Source: Fibrobacter sp. UBA4375 (GTDB lineage Bacteria > Fibrobacterota > Fibrobacteria > Fibrobacterales > Fibrobacteraceae). From it: 22,452 bases of DNA. The stretch lies in the NCBI GenBank assembly GCA_002391195.1, contig DGRZ01000049.1, forward strand, positions 41,076 to 63,527. Reading direction: 5' to 3'. Below, one piece after another: positions 19,916-22,452 of this stretch. The position numbers and the translations under genes were made by a program. The notes beneath the pieces were generated by a model. The model saw only the letters and a program-made list of their open reading frames with translations, did no database searches and was not told the DNA's origin. Every line of letters starts with the position of its first letter. Position 1 is the stretch's first letter.

Positions 19916-21013
19916 TCAATACTTCATAAAGGTAGATAAATTTACGATGGTGGTGCCCTGGGCCGCCGCTTTTGCGTCGATGGACTTCACCTTGGCGATA
20001 TTGGCTTCGCTCAGCGGGATGATGATGGTGGACATGCCGCTCTTGGCGGCCGCCTTCAGTTTACGCTTGATGTAGTCGTCCAGGGCGCTGTTGGAGGGGT
20101 TGTAGGGGGTTGCCGTCTTGCAGGCCATGGACAAATCCTTGCAGGTCTCCCGCACCTTGGATTTTGCGTTCATGGACAGGTCCAGGAACCAGAGCCCGTT
20201 TTCTTTGGCGGGTTCCAGGGTGGCCTGCAAAAGCTGCCGGTGTTCTACTGCCTGTTCTGCAAAGCGGGTGGCGATTCCCTTGGCGTTAGGCACCAAGGTC
20301 TTTGCCTCCTGGATAACGGACTCAATCTGCTGTTCCGTGTGGTGGATGCGCACCGGACGGTAGCGGTTGTGTCTGGAATCCAGGCTGGTAGATTCCATTA
20401 AAAGCCAGATGACCAGTTCCTTGTTCTTTACGCGGTCCAGGTCAGGGAAGAACGTTTGCGCCATGCCGAAGGGCGTGACCATCAGGTCGTAGGGGAAGGT
20501 AAGTTCGTTCAGGGCCACGATCAGCTCGGGCGTAAGCCCTGTCACCTGGAACGCGATGGACAGGTAAGAGGCGTTGTTCTTGAAAATGTTGTCCGAAACG
20601 TTCAGGGTGAGCTTCAGCGTGTCGCCTTCTGGAGTCAGGGCATCTAGACTGGCCGACTGGAAAACCGTGGGGTCTCCGTGGAGCTCTTCCATGTACAACA
20701 CTTCGCCGCCGTTTTTCCGCAAGAACCTTTGGGCCTGCAGCAGGTAGTGGGTGATGGTCCGTCCGTTCCCAAGCACCCAGATTTCCCGTTTCTTTCTGGA
20801 CTTTTGCGTCTGCACCACTTCCAGGTGGTTCTTCAGTTTTTCTACGAAGGGGGTGGTGTCCTGCACGGCGGCGGTGGTGTCCGGAGTGGCGACAGTGGCG
20901 GAATCCCGGTTGAAAAGTTTTTCGCCAATGCTGGTTTCTTGCAGCACGAATGCCGCCCCAGAGATAATCCCAAGGACAATAAAGATGGCAAGAACGTGCT
21001 TCAGCTTTTTCAT
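19916..21013 (-). CDS. YibQ-like divergent polysaccharide deacetylase fold protein, active site apparently lost
   Basis: A 365-residue protein with an N-terminal membrane anchor (about 6-25) and a Thr/Asp-rich linker, so probably periplasmic. From about residue 150 it follows the divergent polysaccharide deacetylase (YibQ/DUF610) pattern: a core strand then GLTPELIVALNELTFPYDLM, a WLLMES segment where HLPMEP is usual, a VPNAKGIATRF segment where GVNNHMGS is usual, GLWFLDLSMNAKSKV for GLFFlDSrTt.S, and a final strand with IIIPLSEANIAKVKS. The metal-binding Asp pair and the His of NNHMGS are not conserved. I therefore expect no hydrolase activity. The family call is from pattern matching by eye. 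It is divergent from miaA across 31 bp and precedes pdxJ in a likely two-gene unit. Confidence 0.65.
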   Translation of the reverse strand: MKKLKHVLAIFIVLGIISGAAFVLQETSIGEKLFNRDSATVATPDTTAAVQDTTPFVEKLKNHLEVVQTQKSRKKREIWVLGNGRTITHYLLQAQRFLRKNGGEVLYMEELHGDPTVFQSASLDALTPEGDTLKLTLNVSDNIFKNNASYLSIAFQVTGLTPELIVALNELTFPYDLMVTPFGMAQTFFPDLDRVKNKELVIWLLMESTSLDSRHNRYRPVRIHHTEQQIESVIQEAKTLVPNAKGIATRFAEQAVEHRQLLQATLEPAKENGLWFLDLSMNAKSKVRETCKDLSMACKTATPYNPSNSALDDYIKRKLKAAAKSGMSTIIIPLSEANIAKVKSIDAKAAAQGTTIVNLSTFMKY

Positions 21014-21022
21014 CGCTTGGGA

Positions 21023-21028
21023 AAGATA
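21023..21028 (-). promoter_or_regulatory. Possible -10 box of the YibQ-like gene
   Basis: TATCTT on the minus strand ends 9 nt before ATG 21013, within the 31-bp divergent spacer shared with miaA. The spacing is the longest of the series. Confidence 0.3.
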
Positions 21029-21030
21029 GC

Positions 21031-21036
21031 TAAATT
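21031..21036 (+). promoter_or_regulatory. Possible leaderless-type -10 box of miaA
   Basis: TAAATT ends 8 nt before ATG 21045. The gap AAAACCGT has no Shine-Dalgarno match. Confidence 0.4.
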
Positions 21037-21044
21037 AAAACCGT

Positions 21045-21929
21045 ATGCCTGTTCTCTTTGCCCTCTGTGGCCCCACTGGAGTCGGAAAGTCGAGCCTTTC
21101 CCTTGAACTTGCGGAGCGTTACCGAGCCGAAATCATCGGTGTGGATTCCCGCCAGATATACAGGGGCTTCGCTATCGGCACGGCACAGCCCCCGGCGTCC
21201 GAGATGCAGAGAGTGACACACCACCTGATAAACTTCTGCGAACCTACCAGGGTCTATTCCGCCGGGGATTTCTGTAATGATGTCCGGGCACTTCTTGAGG
21301 CGAACCCGCAGAAGAATTACATCTTGGTGGGTGGCACAGGGCTTTACCTGCAGGCGTTGATGCTTGGGCTCCCGAAAATTCCCGCCATTGACGGTAGCGT
21401 GCGGGAGTCCCTGGAGGCGGACTGTGAAAAATTCGGACTCCCTTGGCTCTGCGACGAGGCCCGGAAGGTGGATCCCGAATCTATGGTAGGTGCCGACGAG
21501 AACAACAGGCACCGCATTGTCCGGATTCTGGAAGTTTACCGTGGCACGGGCCGCAAGCTTTCGGAATGGAAACTGGAACGCTCCGGCGGCATCGGGAATA
21601 TTCCCGTCTATTTTCTCAACCGCAGCCGCGAGAATCTCTACTTACGGATAAATGAACGCGTGGACCAAATGATTCGCGACGGTTGGCTGCAAGAAATCCA
21701 TTCGTTGGCGCAAAGGGTTCCGCTTGCGGCTCCGGCGTGGCAAAGCCTGGGCTACCGCGAACTCCTTGCCGCAAAGGATGACTCCGAGATTCAGATTGTT
21801 TTGGATAAAGTAAAACAGCAGACCCGAAACTACGCCAAGCGTCAAATCACCTGGTTCTCCAGACAAGTTAATTCAGTACAAATTAACCTTGACTCCGAAG
21901 ACGCGTTGAGTGTCATCACTACACCTTAG
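21045..21929 (+). CDS. miaA: tRNA dimethylallyltransferase MiaA
   Basis: A 294-residue enzyme that adds a dimethylallyl group to A37 of tRNAs reading codons that start with U. The P-loop GPTGVGKS (9-16), the catalytic/recognition motif VDSRQIYRGFAIGTAQP (about 33-49), HHLINF, the ILVGGTGLYLQAL strand, NRHRIVRILEVYRGTGRKLS and, near the C-terminus, SLGYRELLA and TRNYAKRQITWFSRQ are all as in the family, at normal length. The ATG gives the standard short N-terminus before the P-loop. It is divergent from the YibQ-like gene; the rRNA operon follows 3' on the same strand. Confidence 0.97.
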   Translation: MPVLFALCGPTGVGKSSLSLELAERYRAEIIGVDSRQIYRGFAIGTAQPPASEMQRVTHHLINFCEPTRVYSAGDFCNDVRALLEANPQKNYILVGGTGLYLQALMLGLPKIPAIDGSVRESLEADCEKFGLPWLCDEARKVDPESMVGADENNRHRIVRILEVYRGTGRKLSEWKLERSGGIGNIPVYFLNRSRENLYLRINERVDQMIRDGWLQEIHSLAQRVPLAAPAWQSLGYRELLAAKDDSEIQIVLDKVKQQTRNYAKRQITWFSRQVNSVQINLDSEDALSVITTP

Positions 21930-22246
21930 CTTGTTCTCCCCGCATCCTTCCTTGTCATCCCCGACTTGGTCGGGGATCTCCTTGCCCTTCCCCCTGTCAC
22001 CCCGCTCCCCCTGTCACCCCGCATCCTTCCTCGTCATCCCCGCGCAGGCGGGGATCTCCTTGCTTTTCCCCTTGTCACCCCGGTCTAGGCCTGCCCTGAG
22101 CATAGTCGAAGGGTGCCGGGGCCGCACGCCCCCGTCTTTTTGTTGACAACCTGTTGACAGTCTTGGGTCTACGTGGTTCACGACCCGTTTCCAGGGGTGC
22201 GAGGCGAAAAAAAGCTAAAAAACAGAAAAAATTTTCGCAAAACCCC
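21930..22246. other. Gene-free interval upstream of the rRNA promoter
   Basis: These 317 bp have no credible ORF. They contain a tandem repeat with palindromes (21938-22084), a CTGAGCATAGTCGAAGGG stretch (about 22095-22112) of a kind common in bacterial intergenic DNA, two TTGACA hexamers 11 bp apart (22143-22148 and 22154-22159) without good -10 partners, and A-rich DNA (about 22206-22242) that could act as an UP element. Confidence 0.65.
21938..22084 (+). repeat. Tandem ~79-bp repeat containing GTCATCCCC palindromes
   Basis: Copy A (21938-22016) and copy B (22017-22084) both run CCCCGCATCCTTCC, then GTCATCCCC hairpin, then GGGGATCTCCTTGC, then a C-rich end with GTCACCCC. The hairpin arms differ but stay complementary: ATCCCCGAC/GTCGGGGAT (21957-21965 with 21969-21977) versus ATCCCCGC/GCGGGGAT (22036-22043 with 22048-22055). 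Confidence 0.75.
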
Positions 22247-22275
22247 TTGCCGGGGGCGAAAAATTGTTCTATAAT
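22247..22275 (+). promoter_or_regulatory. rRNA operon promoter
   Basis: TTGCCG (22247-22252), a 17-bp spacer and a perfect TATAAT (22270-22275). A-rich DNA just upstream (about 22206-22242) resembles an UP element. The stretch after the -10 (TGGCCTC) is GC-rich, as in stringently controlled rRNA promoters. The predicted start is near 22282, about 144 nt before the mature 16S end. Confidence 0.85.
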
Positions 22276-22281
22276 TGGCCT

Positions 22282-22425
22282 CACCCTCGGAAAGGGGGTT
22301 GCGGAGGCCCGCGAGGCCGCCGGGAAGATTGAAGGAATCGGAGATGTGCTTAGTGACGGGTCCAAGAAAATTCTTGGAAAGTCAATACGAACGTGATTAA
22401 AGTAACGGGACCAAGACTTTTAGAA
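22282..22425 (+). ncRNA. 16S rRNA precursor leader
   Basis: The transcribed leader before mature 16S rRNA. It contains a perfect palindrome CCAAGAA-AA-TTCTTGG (22362-22377) and a 15-nt direct repeat, GTGACGGGTCCAAGA (22353-22367) and GTAACGGGACCAAGA (22402-22416), 13 of 15 identical. These may be processing or antitermination signals. I see no good match to the classical boxA. Confidence 0.6.
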
Positions 22426-22452
22426 TTAATGAAGAGTTTGATCCTGGCTCAG
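22426..22452 (+). rRNA. 16S ribosomal RNA, 5' end
   Basis: The universal 16S start GAAGAGTTTGATCCTGGCTC is at 22431-22450, followed by AG. By alignment to E. coli position 6, the mature 5' end is at about 22426. The gene continues beyond the right edge. Confidence 0.95.

Noticed and set aside
22143..22182. Second rRNA promoter built on one of two TTGACA hexamers
   Set aside because: At 16-18 bp from either hexamer there is no acceptable -10 sequence (GGTCTA, TTCACG); recorded only as half-sites.
22154..22396. 80-residue ORF before the 16S gene
   Set aside because: It spans the rRNA promoter and leader; the Lys-rich translation comes from the A-rich UP-like region.

Overview
The window looks like a chromosomal segment of a Gram-negative, Fibrobacter-like bacterium (phylum Fibrobacterota). 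Reasons: a monomeric NADP-isocitrate dehydrogenase, very large lipoproteins built from PKD/Ig-like repeats, a fused TIGR03960-type radical SAM protein, a prepilin peptidase, and intergenic DNA full of GC-rich palindromes. The genus is an inference. Only 27 nt of 16S rRNA are present and they are universal.

Layout. 1-1007: 3' end of monomeric isocitrate dehydrogenase. 1163-2947 (-): solitary OLD-family ATPase/TOPRIM nuclease. 3333-3776 (+): nrdR. 3928-4001 (-): tRNA-Val(GAC). 4049-4549 (-) and 4580-5143 (+): a small lipoprotein and a 4'-phosphopantetheinyl transferase, divergent across 30 bp. 5140-10897 (-): a two-gene unit of a 1,772-residue lipoprotein followed by a DUF6941-like protein. 10992-11822 (+): prepilin peptidase. 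11978-12685 (-): outer-membrane-type protein with a perfect consensus sigma70 promoter. 12816-15389 (-): B12-binding radical SAM protein fused to a DUF2344 domain. 15902-18966 (+): GAF/degenerate-GGDEF membrane protein, a two-TM protein with an HTH-like tail, and truA. 19177-21013 (-): YibQ-like protein and pdxJ. 21045-21929 (+): miaA. 22247-22452: rRNA promoter, leader and the first bases of 16S rRNA.

Most genes are housekeeping: TCA cycle, dNTP regulation, tRNA modification by TruA and MiaA, vitamin B6, and acyl-carrier activation. The lipoproteins, the outer-membrane protein and the prepilin peptidase form a cell-surface component. The OLD nuclease is the only obvious accessory or defence-type gene.

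The most interesting signals are non-coding. First, a ~111-114 bp element occurs twice, each copy 3 nt after a stop codon (IDH and nrdR). Its ends are conserved and its core is not, yet the core can close with a 10-bp stem that shows one compensatory base-pair change; this suggests a structured 3'-UTR RNA family. Second, nine of fifteen gene starts have a TAnnTT box 6-9 nt before the start codon and most lack a Shine-Dalgarno sequence, the arrangement expected for leaderless mRNAs. Third, a family of GTCATYC-bounded palindromes and an 11-unit heptanucleotide array fill the gaps. On the protein side, the GGDEF protein has lost its active site but keeps an RxxD I-site at canonical spacing, and the giant lipoprotein has PKD-like repeats with a regular cysteine pair in each.
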